The notes under the pieces are model-generated. The model did no database searches. It had not been told where the DNA came from and saw only the letters and a program-made list of their open reading frames with translations. Below are positions 37,241 to 52,019 of a stretch of 64,000 nt of DNA, one piece after another (positions within the stretch are counted from its first letter, which is position 1; each line of letters begins with the position of its first letter). Position numbers and translations under genes: made by a program. This DNA comes from Hydractinia symbiolongicarpus (lineage: Eukaryota > Cnidaria > Hydrozoa > Anthoathecata > Hydractiniidae): contig NC_079877.1 in NCBI RefSeq assembly GCF_029227915.1, positions 124,001 through 188,000 on the forward strand. The letters run 5' to 3'.

Positions 37241-40200
37241 TACGCGTGAGACTTGTAGTTTTCAGGAATGTTTTCATTTTTGATGAGAAGCTGAATAAAA
37301 GAAGTTTAATCGCTGACAAACGAAAACCCGCGATTTCCAGTAAATTCCGGGCTTAGCCCGTATAGTCGAATGTATACAAAGAAAGTACCCTGTGAGTAAA
37401 CTCATTTCCAGAACGATTTTTTAAATTATCTTTTCACCACTAAAACGCATGAGACTTGTAGTTTTCAAAAATGTTTTCATTTTTGATGAGACGCAGAATA
37501 AAAGAAGTTTAATCGACGGCAAACGAAATCCCGCGCTTTCCCGTAAATCCCGTGCTTGGCCCGTATAGTCGAGTATATAGAAGGAAAGTACCCTGCGAGT
37601 AAACTCATTTCCAGAACGATTTTTTAAATTATCTTTTCACCACTAAAACGCACGAGACTTGTAGTTTTCAAAAATGTTTTCATTTTTGATGAGACGCTGA
37701 ATAGAAGAAGTTTAATCGCCGGCAAAAGAAAACCCGCGAATTCCCGTAAATCCCGGACTCGGCCCGTACAGTCAAAAGTATACAAAGAAAATACCCAGGG
37801 AGTAAACTCATTTCCCGAACGATTTTTTAAATTATTTTTTCACCACTAAAACGCATGAGACTTGTAGTTTTCAGGAATGTTTTCATTTTTGATGAGACGC
37901 TGAATAAAAGAAGTTTAATCGTCGGCAAACGAAAACCTGCGATTTCCCGTAAATCCCGGGCTTGGCCCGTATAGTCGAATGTATACAAAGAAAGTACCCT
38001 GTGAGTAAACTCATTTCCCGAACGATTTTTTAAATTATCTTTTCACCACTAAAACGCACGAGACTTGTAGTTTTCAAAAATGTTTTCATTTTTGATGAGA
38101 CGCTGAATAAAAGAAGTTTAATCGCCGGCAAACGAAAACCCGCGAATTCCAGTAAATTCCGGGCTTAGCCTGTATAGTCGAATGTATACAAAGAAAATAC
38201 CCAGGGAGTAAACTCATTTTCCGAACGATTTTTTAAATTATTTTTTCACCACTAAAACGCATGAGACTTGTAGTTTTCAGGAATGTTTTCATTTTTGATG
38301 AGACGCTGAATAAAAGAAGTTTAATCGCCGGCAAACGAAAACCCGCGATTTCCCGTAAAGCCCGGGCTTGGCCCGTATAGTCGAATGTATACAAAGAAAG
38401 TACCCTGTGAGTAAACTCATTTCCCGAACGATATTTTAAATTATTTTTTCACCACTAAAACGTATGAGACTTGTAGTTTTCAAAAATGTTTTCATTTTTG
38501 ATGAGACGCTGAATAAAAGAAGTTTAATCGCCGGCAAACGAAAACCCGCGATTTCCAGTAAATTCCGGGCTTAGCCTGTATAGTCGAATGTATACAAAGA
38601 AAATACCCTGTGAGTAAACTCATTTCCCGAACGATTTTTTAAATTATTTTTTCACCACTAAAACGCATGAGACTTGCAGTTTTCAAAAATGTTTTCATTT
38701 TTGATGAGACGCTGAATAAAAGAAGTTTAATCGCCGGCAAACGAAAACCCGCGAATTCCCGTAAATCCCGGACTCGGCCCGTACAGTCAAAAGTGTACAA
38801 GGAAAATACCCAGGGAGTAAACTCATTTCCCGAACGATTTTTTAAATTATTTTTTCACCACTTAAACGTATGAGACTTGTAGTTTTCTAAAATGTTTTCA
38901 TTTTTGATGAGAAGCTAAGTAAAAGAAGTTTAATCGCCGGCAAACGAAAACCCGTGAATTCCCGTAAATCCCGTGCTTGGCCCGTATAGTCGAGTATATA
39001 CAAAGAAAGTACCCTGTGAGTAAACTCATTTCCAGAACGATTTTTTAAATTATCTTTTCACCACTAAAACGCATGAGACTTGTAGTTTTCAAAAATGTTT
39101 TCATTTTTGATGAGACGCGGAATAAAAGAAGTTTAATCGCCGGCAAACGAAAACCCGCGATTTCCCGTAAATCCCGTGCTTGGCCCGTATAGTCGAGTAT
39201 ATACAAAGAAAGTACCCTGTGAGTAAACTCATTTCCAGAACGATTTTTTAAATTATCTTTTCACCACTAAAACGCATGAGACTTGTAGTTTTCAAAAATG
39301 TTTTCATTTTTGATGAGACGCTGAATAAAAGAAATTTAATCGCCGGCAAACGAAAACCCGCGAATTCCCGTAAATCCCGGACTCGGCCCGTATAGTCAAA
39401 AGTATACAAAGAAAGTACCCAGGGAGTAAATTCATTTCCCGAACGATTTTTTAAATTATTTTTTCACCACTAAAACGCATGAGACTTGTAGTTTTCAGGA
39501 ATGCTTTCATTTTTGATGAGACGCTGAATAAAAGAAGTTTAATCGCCGGCAAACGAAAACCCGCGATTTCCCGTAAATCCCGTGCTTGGCTCGTATAGTC
39601 GAGTATATACAAAGAAAGTACCCTGTGAGTAAACTCATTTCCAGAACGATTTTTTAAATTATCTTTTCACCACTAAAACGCATGAGACTTGTAGTTTTCA
39701 AAAATGTTTTCATTTTTGATGAGACGCGGAATAAAAGAAGTTTAATCGCCGGAAAAACGAAAACCCGCGATTTCCCGTAAATCCCGTGCTTGGCTCGTAT
39801 AGTCGAGTATATACAAATAAAGTACCCTGTGAAAAAAATCATTTCCAGAACGATTTTTTAAATTATTTTTTCACCACTAAAACGCATGAGACTTGCAGTT
39901 TTCAAAAATGTTTTCATTTTTGAGGAGACGCTGAATAAAAGAAGTTTATTCGCCGGCAAACGAAAACCCGCGAATTCCCGTTAATCCCGCACTCGGCCCG
40001 TATAGTCAAAAGTATACAAAGAAAGTACCCAGGGAGTAAATTCATTTCCCGAACGATTTTTTAAATTATTTTTTCACCACTAAAACGCATGAGACTTGTA
40101 GTTTTCAGGAATGCTTTCATTTTTGATGAGACGCTGAATAAAAGAAGTTTAATCGCCGGCAAACGAAAACCCGCGATTTCCCGTAAATCCCGTGCTTGGC

Positions 40201-43200
40201 TCGTATAGTCGAGTATATACAAAGAAAGTACCCTGTGAGTAAACTCATTTCCAGAACGATTTTTTAAATTATCTTTTCACCACTAAAACGCATGAGACTT
40301 GTAGTTTTCAAAAATGTTTTCATTTTTGATGAGACGCGGAATAAAAGAAGTTTAATCGCCGGAAAAACGAAAACCCGCGATTTCCCGTAAATCCCGTGCT
40401 TGGCTCGTATAGTCGAGTATATACAAATAAAGTACCCTGTGAAAAAAATCATTTCCAGAACGATTTTTTAAATTATTTTTTCACCACTAAAACGCATGAG
40501 ACTTGCAGTTTTCAAAACTGTTTTCATTTTTGATGAGACGCTGAATAAAAGAAGTTTATTCGCCGGCAAACGAAAACCCGCGAATTCCCGTAAATCCCGC
40601 ACTCGGCCCGTACATTCAAAAGTATACAAAGAAAATACCCAGGGAGTAAACTCATTTCCCGAACGATTTTTTAAATTATTTTTTCACCACTAATACGCGT
40701 GAGACTTGTAGTTTTCAGGAATGTTTTCATTTTTGATGAGAAGCTGAATAAAAGAAGTTTAATCGCTGACAAACGAAAACCCGCGATTTCCAGTAAATTC
40801 CGGGCTTAGCCCGTATAGTCGAATGTATACAAAGAAAGTACCCTGTGAGTAAACTCATTTCCCGAACGATTTTTTAAATTATATTTTCACCACGAAAACG
40901 TATGAGACTTGTAGTTTTCAAAAATGTTTTCATTTTTGATGAGACGCTGAATAAAAGAAGTTTAATCGCCGGCAAACGAAAACCCGCGATTTCCCGTAAA
41001 TCCCGGGCTCGGCCCGTATAGTCAAAAGTATACAAAAAAGTACCCTGCGAGTAAACTCATTTCCAGAACGATTTTTTAAATTATCTTTTCACCACTAAAA
41101 CGCACGAGACTTGTAGTTTTTAAAAATGTTTACATTTTTGATGAGACGCTGAATAAAAGAAGTTTAATCGCCGGCAAACGAAAACCCGCGAATTCCTGTA
41201 AATCCCGGACTCGGTCCGTATAGTCAAAAGTATACAAAGAAAATACCCAGGGAGTAAACTGATTTCCAGAACGATTTTTTAAATTATCTTTTCACCAATA
41301 AAACGCATGAGACATGTAGTTTTCAAAAATGTTTTCATTTTTGATGAGACGCGGAATAAAAGATGTTTAATTACCGGCAAACGAAAACCCGCGATTTCCC
41401 GTCAATCCCGGACTTGGCCCGTATAGTCAAAAATATACAAAGAAAGTACCCTGCGAGTAAATTCATTTCCCGAACGATTTTTTAAATTATTTTTCACCAC
41501 TAAAACGCATGAGACTTGTAGTTTTCAAAAATGTTTTCATTTTTGATGAGACGCGGAATAAAAGAAGTTTAATCGACGGCAAACGAAATCCCGCGCTTTC
41601 CCGTAAATCCCGTGCTTGGCCCGTATAGTCGAGTATATAGAAGGAAAGTACCCTGCGAGTAAACTCATTTCCAGAACGATTTTTTAAATTATCTTTTCAC
41701 CACTAAAACGCACGAGACTTGTAGTTTTCAAAAATGTTTTCATTTTTGATGAGACGCTGAATAAAAGAAGTTTAATCGCCGGCAAACGAAAACCCGCGAT
41801 TTCCAGTAAATTCCGGGCTTAGCCTGTATAGTCGAATGTATACAAAGAAAATACCCTGTGAGTAAACTCATTTCCCGAACGATTTTTTAAATTATTTTTT
41901 CACCACTAAAACGCATGAGACTTGCAGTTTTCAAAAATGTTTACATTTTTGATGAGACGCTGAATAAAAGAAGTTTAATCGCCGGCAAACGAAAACCCGC
42001 GAATTCCTGTAAATCCCGGACTCGGTCCGTATAGTCAAAAGTATACAAAGAAAATACCCAGGGAGTAAACTCATTTCCAGAACGATTTTTTAAATTATCT
42101 TTTCACCACTAAAACGCATGAGACATGTAGTTTTCAAAAATGTTTTCATTTTTGATGAGACGCGGAATAAAAGATGTTTAATTACCGGCAAACGAAAACC
42201 CGCGATTTCCCGTCAATCCCGGACTTGGCCCGTATAGTCAAAAATATACAAAGAAAGTACCCTGCGAGTAAATTCATTTCCCGAACGATTTTTTAAATTA
42301 TTTTTCACCACTAAAACGCATGAGACTTGTAGTTTTCAAAAATGTTTTCATTTTTGATGAGACGCGGAATAAAAGAAGTTTAATCGACGGCAAACGAAAT
42401 CCCGCGCTTTCCCGTAAATCCCGTGCTTGGCCCGTATAGTCGAGTATATAGAAGGAAAGTACCCTGCGAGTAAACTCATTTCCAGAACGATTTTTTAAAT
42501 TATCTTTTCACCACTAAAACGCACGAGACTTGTAGTTTTCAAAAATGTTTTCATTTTTGATGAGACGCTGAATAAAAGAAATTTATTCGCCGGCAAACGA
42601 AAACCCGCGAATTCCCGTAAATCCCGGACTCGGCCCGTATAGTCTAAAGTATACAAAGAAAATACCCAGGGAGTAAAATCATTTCCAGAAGGATTTTTTA
42701 AATTATCTTTTCACTACTAAAACGCATGAGACTTGTAGTTTTCAGGAATGCTTTCATTTTTGATGAGACGCTTAATGGAAAAAGTTTAATCACCGGCAAA
42801 CGAAAACCCGCGATTTCCCGTAAATCCCGGACTTGGCCCGTATAGTCGAATGTATACAAAGAAAGTACCCTGTGAGTAAACTCATTTCCCGAACGATTTT
42901 TTAAATTATTTTTTCACCACTAAAACGCATGAGACTTGTAGTTTTCAAAAATGTTTTCATTTTTGATGAGACGCTGAATAAAAGAAGTTTAATCGCCGGC
43001 AAACGAAAACCCGCGATTTCCCGTAAATCCCGTGCTTGGCTCGTATAGTCGAGTATATACAAAGAAAGTACCCTGTGAGTAAACTCATTTCCAGAACGAT
43101 TTTTTAAATTATTTTTTCACCACTAAAACGCATGAGACTTGTAGTTTTCAAAAATGTTTTCATTTTTGATGAGACGCTGAATAGAAGAAGTTTAATCGCC

Positions 43201-46200
43201 GGCAAACGAAAACCCGCGAATTCCCGTAAATCCCGGACTCGGCCCGTACAGTCAAAAGTATACAAAGAAAATACCCAGGGAGTAAACTCATTTCCCGAAC
43301 GACTTTTTAAATTATTTTTTCACCACCAAAACGCATGAGACTTGTAGTTTTTAGGAATGTTTTCATTTTTGATGAGACGCTGAATAAAAGAAGTTTGATC
43401 GTGGGCAAACGAAAACCCGCGATTTCCCGTAAATCCCGGGCTTGGCCCGTATAGTCGAATGTATACAAAGAAAGTACCCTGTGAGTAAACTCATTTCCAG
43501 AACGATTTTTTAAATTATCTTTTCACCACTAAAACGTATGAGACTTGTAGTTTTCAAAAATGTTTTCATTTTTGATGAGACGCTGAATAAAAGAAATTTA
43601 ATCGCCGTCAAACGAAAACCCGCGAATTCCCGTAAATCCCGGACTCGGCCCGTATAGTCAAAAGTATACAAAGAAAGTACCCAGGGAGTAAATTCATTTC
43701 CCGAGCGATTTTTTAAATTATTTTTTCACCACTAAAACGCATGAGACTTGTAGTTTTCAGGAATGCTTTCATTTTTGATGAGACGCTGAATAAAAGAAGT
43801 TTAATCGCCGGCAAACGAAAACCCGCGATTTCCCGTAAATCCCGTGCTTGGCTCGTATAGTCGAGTATATACAAAGAAAGTACCCTGTGAGTAAACTCAT
43901 TTCCAGAACGATTTTTTAAATTATCTTTTCACCACTAAAACGCATGAGACTTGTAGTTTTCAAAAATGTTTTCATTTTTGATGAGACGCGGAATAAAAAA
44001 ATTTTAATCGCCGGAAAAACGAAAACCCGCGATTTCCCGTAAATCCCGTGCTTGGCTCGTATAGTCGAGTATATACAAATAAAGTACCCTGTGAAAAAAA
44101 TCATTTCCAGAACGATTTTTTAAATTATTTTTTCACCACTAAAACGCATGAGACTTGCAGTTTTCAAAAATGTTTTCATTTTTGATGAGACGCTGAATAA
44201 AAGAAGTTTATTCGCCGGCAAACGAAAACCCGCGAATTCCCGTAAATCCCGCACTCGGCCCGTACATTCAAAAGTATACAAAGAAAATACCCAGGGAGTA
44301 AACTCATTTCCCGAACGATTTTTTAAATTATTTTTTCACCACTAATACGCGTGAGACTTGTAGTTTTCAGGAATGTTTTCATTTTTGATGAGAAGCTGAA
44401 TAAAAGAAGTTTAATCGCTGACAAACGAAAACCCGCGATTTCCAGTAAATTCCGGGCTTAGCCCGTATAGTCGAATGTATACAAAGAAAGTACCCTGTGA
44501 GTAAACTCATTTCCAGAACGATTTTTTAAATTATCTTTTCACCACTAAAACGCATGAGACTTGTAGTTTTCAAAAATGTTTTCATTTTTGATGAGACGCA
44601 GAATAAAAGAAGTTTAATCGACGGCAAACGAAATCCCGCGCTTTCCCGTAAATCCCGTGCTTGGCCCGTATAGTCGAGTATATAGAAGGAAAGTACCCTG
44701 CGAGTAAACTCATTTCCAGAACGATTTTTTAAATTATCTTTTCACCACTAAAACGCACGAGACTTGTAGTTTTCAAAAATGTTTTCATTTTTGATGAGAC
44801 GCTGAATAGAAGAAGTTTAATCGCCGGCAAAAGAAAACCCGCGAATTCCCGTAAATCCCGGACTCGGCCCGTACAGTCAAAAGTATACAAAGAAAATACC
44901 CAGGGAGTAAACTCATTTCCCGAACGATTTTTTAAATTATTTTTTCACCACTAAAACGCATGAGACTTGTAGTTTTCAGGAATGTTTTCATTTTTGATGA
45001 GACGCTGAATAAAAGAAGTTTAATCGTCGGCAAACGAAAACCTGCGATTTCCCGTAAATCCCGGGCTTGGCCCGTATAGTCGAATGTATACAAAGAAAGT
45101 ACCCTGTGAGTAAACTCATTTCCCGAACGATTTTTTAAATTATCTTTTCACCACTAAAACGCACGAGACTTGTAGTTTTCAAAAATGTTTTCATTTTTGA
45201 TGAGACGCTGAATAAAAGAAGTTTAATCGCCGGCAAACGAAAACCCGCGAATTCCAGTAAATTCCGGGCTTAGCCTGTATAGTCGAATGTATACAAAGAA
45301 AATACCCAGGGAGTAAACTCATTTTCCGAACGATTTTTTAAATTATTTTTTCACCACTAAAACGCATGAGACTTGTAGTTTTCAGGAATGTTTTCATTTT
45401 TGATGAGACGCTGAATAAAAGAAGTTTAATCGCCGGCAAACGAAAACCCGCGATTTCCCGTAAAGCCCGGGCTTGGCCCGTATAGTCGAATGTATACAAA
45501 GAAAGTACCCTGTGAGTAAACTCATTTCCCGAACGATATTTTAAATTATTTTTTCACCACTAAAACGTATGAGACTTGTAGTTTTCAAAAATGTTTTCAT
45601 TTTTGATGAGACGCTGAATAAAAGAAGTTTAATCGCCGGCAAACGAAAACCCGCGATTTCCAGTAAATTCCGGGCTTAGCCTGTATAGTCGAATGTATAC
45701 AAAGAAAATACCCTGTGAGTAAACTCATTTCCCGAACGATTTTTTAAATTATTTTTTCACCACTAAAACGCATGAGACTTGCAGTTTTCAAAAATGTTTT
45801 CATTTTTGATGAGACGCTGAATAAAAGAAGTTTAATCGCCGGCAAACGAAAACCCGCGAATTCCCGTAAATCCCGGACTCGGCCCGTACAGTCAAAAGTG
45901 TACAAGGAAAATACCCAGGGAGTAAACTCATTTCCCGAACGATTTTTTAAATTATTTTTTCACCACTTAAACGTATGAGACTTGTAGTTTTCTAAAATGT
46001 TTTCATTTTTGATGAGAAGCTAAGTAAAAGAAGTTTAATCGCCGGCAAACGAAAACCCGTGAATTCCCGTAAATCCCGTGCTTGGCCCGTATAGTCGAGT
46101 ATATACAAAGAAAGTACCCTGTGAGTAAACTCATTTCCAGAACGATTTTTTAAATTATCTTTTCACCACTAAAACGCATGAGACTTGTAGTTTTCAAAAA

Positions 46201-49200
46201 TGTTTTCATTTTTGATGAGACGCGGAATAAAAGAAGTTTAATCGCCGGCAAACGAAAACCCGCGATTTCCCGTAAATCCCGTGCTTGGCCCGTATAGTCG
46301 AGTATATACAAAGAAAGTACCCTGTGAGTAAACTCATTTCCAGAACGATTTTTTAAATTATCTTTTCACCACTAAAACGCATGAGACTTGTAGTTTTCAA
46401 AAATGTTTTCATTTTTGATGAGACGCTGAATAAAAGAAATTTAATCGCCGGCAAACGAAAACCCGCGAATTCCCGTAAATCCCGGACTCGGCCCGTATAG
46501 TCAAAAGTATACAAAGAAAGTACCCAGGGAGTAAATTCATTTCCCGAACGATTTTTTAAATTATTTTTTCACCACTAAAACGCATGAGACTTGTAGTTTT
46601 CAGGAATGCTTTCATTTTTGATGAGACGCTGAATAAAAGAAGTTTAATCGCCGGCAAACGAAAACCCGCGATTTCCCGTAAATCCCGTGCTTGGCTCGTA
46701 TAGTCGAGTATATACAAAGAAAGTACCCTGTGAGTAAACTCATTTCCAGAACGATTTTTTAAATTATCTTTTCACCACTAAAACGCATGAGACTTGTAGT
46801 TTTCAAAAATGTTTTCATTTTTGATGAGACGCGGAATAAAAGAAGTTTAATCGCCGGAAAAACGAAAACCCGCGATTTCCCGTAAATCCCGTGCTTGGCT
46901 CGTATAGTCGAGTATATACAAATAAAGTACCCTGTGAAAAAAATCATTTCCAGAACGATTTTTTAAATTATTTTTTCACCACTAAAACGCATGAGACTTG
47001 CAGTTTTCAAAAATGTTTTCATTTTTGAGGAGACGCTGAATAAAAGAAGTTTATTCGCCGGCAAACGAAAACCCGCGAATTCCCGTTAATCCCGCACTCG
47101 GCCCGTATAGTCAAAAGTATACAAAGAAAGTACCCAGGGAGTAAATTCATTTCCCGAACGATTTTTTAAATTATTTTTTCACCACTAAAACGCATGAGAC
47201 TTGTAGTTTTCAGGAATGCTTTCATTTTTGATGAGACGCTGAATAAAAGAAGTTTAATCGCCGGCAAACGAAAACCCGCGATTTCCCGTAAATCCCGTGC
47301 TTGGCTCGTATAGTCGAGTATATACAAAGAAAGTACCCTGTGAGTAAACTCATTTCCAGAACGATTTTTTAAATTATCTTTTCACCACTAAAACGCATGA
47401 GACTTGTAGTTTTCAAAAATGTTTTCATTTTTGATGAGACGCGGAATAAAAGAAGTTTAATCGCCGGAAAAACGAAAACCCGCGATTTCCCGTAAATCCC
47501 GTGCTTGGCTCGTATAGTCGAGTATATACAAATAAAGTACCCTGTGAAAAAAATCATTTCCAGAACGATTTTTTAAATTATTTTTTCACCACTAAAACGC
47601 ATGAGACTTGCAGTTTTCAAAACTGTTTTCATTTTTGATGAGACGCTGAATAAAAGAAGTTTATTCGCCGGCAAACGAAAACCCGCGAATTCCCGTAAAT
47701 CCCGCACTCGGCCCGTACATTCAAAAGTATACAAAGAAAATACCCAGGGAGTAAACTCATTTCCCGAACGATTTTTTAAATTATTTTTTCACCACTAATA
47801 CGCGTGAGACTTGTAGTTTTCAGGAATGTTTTCATTTTTGATGAGAAGCTGAATAAAAGAAGTTTAATCGCTGACAAACGAAAACCCGCGATTTCCAGTA
47901 AATTCCGGGCTTAGCCCGTATAGTCGAATGTATACAAAGAAAGTACCCTGTGAGTAAACTCATTTCCCGAACGATTTTTTAAATTATATTTTCACCACGA
48001 AAACGTATGAGACTTGTAGTTTTCAAAAATGTTTTCATTTTTGATGAGACGCTGAATAAAAGAAGTTTAATCGCCGGCAAACGAAAACCCGCGATTTCCC
48101 GTAAATCCCGGGCTCGGCCCGTATAGTCAAAAGTATACAAAAAAGTACCCTGCGAGTAAACTCATTTCCAGAACGATTTTTTAAATTATCTTTTCACCAC
48201 TAAAACGCACGAGACTTGTAGTTTTTAAAAATGTTTACATTTTTGATGAGACGCTGAATAAAAGAAGTTTAATCGCCGGCAAACGAAAACCCGCGAATTC
48301 CTGTAAATCCCGGACTCGGTCCGTATAGTCAAAAGTATACAAAGAAAATACCCAGGGAGTAAACTGATTTCCAGAACGATTTTTTAAATTATCTTTTCAC
48401 CAATAAAACGCATGAGACATGTAGTTTTCAAAAATGTTTTCATTTTTGATGAGACGCGGAATAAAAGATGTTTAATTACCGGCAAACGAAAACCCGCGAT
48501 TTCCCGTCAATCCCGGACTTGGCCCGTATAGTCAAAAATATACAAAGAAAGTACCCTGCGAGTAAATTCATTTCCCGAACGATTTTTTAAATTATTTTTC
48601 ACCACTAAAACGCATGAGACTTGTAGTTTTCAAAAATGTTTTCATTTTTGATGAGACGCGGAATAAAAGAAGTTTAATCGACGGCAAACGAAATCCCGCG
48701 CTTTCCCGTAAATCCCGTGCTTGGCCCGTATAGTCGAGTATATAGAAGGAAAGTACCCTGCGAGTAAACTCATTTCCAGAACGATTTTTTAAATTATCTT
48801 TTCACCACTAAAACGCACGAGACTTGTAGTTTTCAAAAATGTTTTCATTTTTGATGAGACGCTGAATAAAAGAAGTTTAATCGCCGGCAAACGAAAACCC
48901 GCGATTTCCAGTAAATTCCGGGCTTAGCCTGTATAGTCGAATGTATACAAAGAAAATACCCTGTGAGTAAACTCATTTCCCGAACGATTTTTTAAATTAT
49001 TTTTTCACCACTAAAACGCATGAGACTTGCAGTTTTCAAAAATGTTTACATTTTTGATGAGACGCTGAATAAAAGAAGTTTAATCGCCGGCAAACGAAAA
49101 CCCGCGAATTCCTGTAAATCCCGGACTCGGTCCGTATAGTCAAAAGTATACAAAGAAAATACCCAGGGAGTAAACTCATTTCCAGAACGATTTTTTAAAT

Positions 49201-50590
49201 TATCTTTTCACCACTAAAACGCATGAGACATGTAGTTTTCAAAAATGTTTTCATTTTTGATGAGACGCGGAATAAAAGATGTTTAATTACCGGCAAACGA
49301 AAACCCGCGATTTCCCGTCAATCCCGGACTTGGCCCGTATAGTCAAAAATATACAAAGAAAGTACCCTGCGAGTAAATTCATTTCCCGAACGATTTTTTA
49401 AATTATTTTTCACCACTAAAACGCATGAGACTTGTAGTTTTCAAAAATGTTTTCATTTTTGATGAGACGCGGAATAAAAGAAGTTTAATCGACGGCAAAC
49501 GAAATCCCGCGCTTTCCCGTAAATCCCGTACTTGGCCCGTATAGTCGAGTATATAGAAGGAAAGTACCCTGCGAGTAAACTCATTTCCAGAACGATTTTT
49601 TAAATTATCTTTTCACCACTAAAACGCACGAGACTTGTAGTTTTCAAAAATGTTTTCATTTTTGATGAGACGCTGAATAAAAGAAATTTATTCGCCGGCA
49701 AACGAAAACCCGCGAATTCCCGTAAATCCCGGACTCGGCCCGTATAGTCTAAAGTATACAAAGAAAATACCCAGGGAGTAAAATCATTTCCAGAAGGATT
49801 TTTTAAATTATCTTTTCACTACTAAAACGCATGAGACTTGTAGTTTTCAGGAATGCTTTCATTTTTGATGAGACGCTTAATGGAAAAAGTTTAATCACCG
49901 GCAAACGAAAACCCGCGATTTCCCGTAAATCCCGGACTTGGCCCGTATAGTCGAATGTATACAAAGAAAGTACCCTGTGAGTAAACTCATTTCCCGAACG
50001 ATTTTTTAAATTATTTTTTCACCACTAAAACGCATGAGACTTGTAGTTTTCAAAAATGTTTTCATTTTTGATGAGACGCTGAATAAAAGAAGTTTAATCG
50101 CCGGCAAACGAAAACCCGCGATTTCCCGTAAATCCCGTGCTTGGCTCGTATAGTCGAGTATATACAAAGAAAGTACCCTGTGAGTAAACTCATTTCCAGA
50201 ACGATTTTTTAAATTATTTTTTCACCACTAAAACGCATGAGACTTGTAGTTTTCAAAAATGTTTTCATTTTTGATGAGACGCTGAATAGAAGAAGTTTAA
50301 TCGCCGGCAAACGAAAACCCGCGAATTCCCGTAAATCCCGGACTCGGCCCGTACAGTCAAAAGTATACAAAGAAAATACCCAGGGAGTAAACTCATTTCC
50401 CGAACGACTTTTTAAATTATTTTTTCACCACCAAAACGCATGAGACTTGTAGTTTTTAGGAATGTTTTCATTTTTGATGAGACGCTGAATAAAAGAAGTT
50501 TGATCGTGGGCAAACGAAAACCCGCGATTTCCCGTAAATCCCGGGCTTGGCCCGTATAGTCGAATGTATACAAAGAAAGTACCCTGTGAG
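36365..50590. repeat. 7,105-bp tandem duplication (35 monomers)
   Basis: Landmarks 36811, 37043, 38667, 39654, 40264, 40496 and 43132 recur at 43916, 44148, 45772, 46759, 47369, 47601 and 50237, each offset exactly 7105 bp. By eye the copies differ by very few bases, for example GTGCTTGG versus GTACTTGG near 42423/49528. Boundaries are about 36365, 43470 and 50590. This is a very recent duplication. Confidence 0.9.
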
Positions 50591-52019
50591 TAAACTCATT
50601 TCCCGAACGATTTTTTAAATTATCTTTTCACCACTAAAACGCACGAGACTTGTAGTTTTCAAAAATGTTTTCATTTTTGATGAGACGCTGAATAGAAGAA
50701 GTTTAATCGCCGGCAAAAGAAAACCCGCGAATTCCCGTAAATCCCGGACTCGGCCCGTACAGTCAAAAGTATACAAAGAAAATACCCAGGGAGTAAACTC
50801 ATTTCCCGAACGATTTTTTAAATTATTTTTTCACCACTAAAACGCATGAGACTTGTAGTTTTCAGGAATGTTTTCATTTTTGATGAGACGCTGAATAAAA
50901 GAAGTTTAATCGCCGGCAAACGAAAACCCGCGAATTCCCGTAAATCCCGGGCTTGGCCCGTATAGTCGAATGTATACAAAGAAAGTACCCTGTGAGTAAA
51001 CTCATTTCCCGAACGATTTTTTAAATTATCTTTTCACCACTAAAACGCACGAGACTTGTAGTTTTCAAAAATGTTTTCATTTTTGATGAGACGCTGAATA
51101 GAAGAAGTTTAATCGCCGGCAAAAGAAAACCCGCGAATTCGCGTAAATCCCGGACTCGGCCCGTACAGTCAAAAGTATACAAAGAAAATACCCAGGGAGT
51201 AAACTCATTTCCCGAACGATTTTTTAAATTATTTTTTCACCACTAAAACGCATGAGACTTGTAGTTTTCAGGAATGTTTTCATTTTTGATGAGACGCTGA
51301 ATAAAAGAAGTTTAATCGTCGGCAAACGAAAACCCGCGATTTCCCGTAAATCCCGGGCTTGGCCCGTATAGTCGAATGTATACAAAGAAAGTACCCTGTG
51401 AGTAAACTCATTTCCCGAACGATTTTTTAAATTATCTTTTCACCACTAAAACGCACGAGACTTGTAGTTTTCAAAAATGTTTTCATTTTTGATGAGACGC
51501 TGAATAAAAGAAGTTTAATCGCCGGCAAACGAAAACCCGCGAATTCCAGTAAATTCCGGGCTTAGCCTGTATAGTCGAATGTATACAAAGAAAATACCCA
51601 GGGAGTAAACTCATTTTCCGAACGATTTTTTAAATTATTTTTTCACCACTAAAACGCATGAGACTTGTAGTTTTCAGGAATGTTTTCATTTTTGATGAGA
51701 CGCTGAATAAAAGAAGTTTAATCGCCGGCAAACGAAAACCCGCGATTTCCCGTAAAGCCCGGGCTTGGCCCGTATAGTCGAATGTATACAAAGAAAGTAC
51801 CCTGTGAGTAAACTCATTTCCCGAACGATATTTTAAATTATTTTTTCACCACTAAAACGTATGAGACTTGTAGTTTTCAAAAATGTTTTCATTTTTGATG
51901 AGACGCTGAATAAAAAAAGTTTAATCGCCGGCAAACGAAAACCCGCGAATTCCCGTAAATCCCGGACTCGGCCCGTATAGTGAAAAGTATACAAAGGAAA
52001 TACCCAGGGAGTAAACTCA

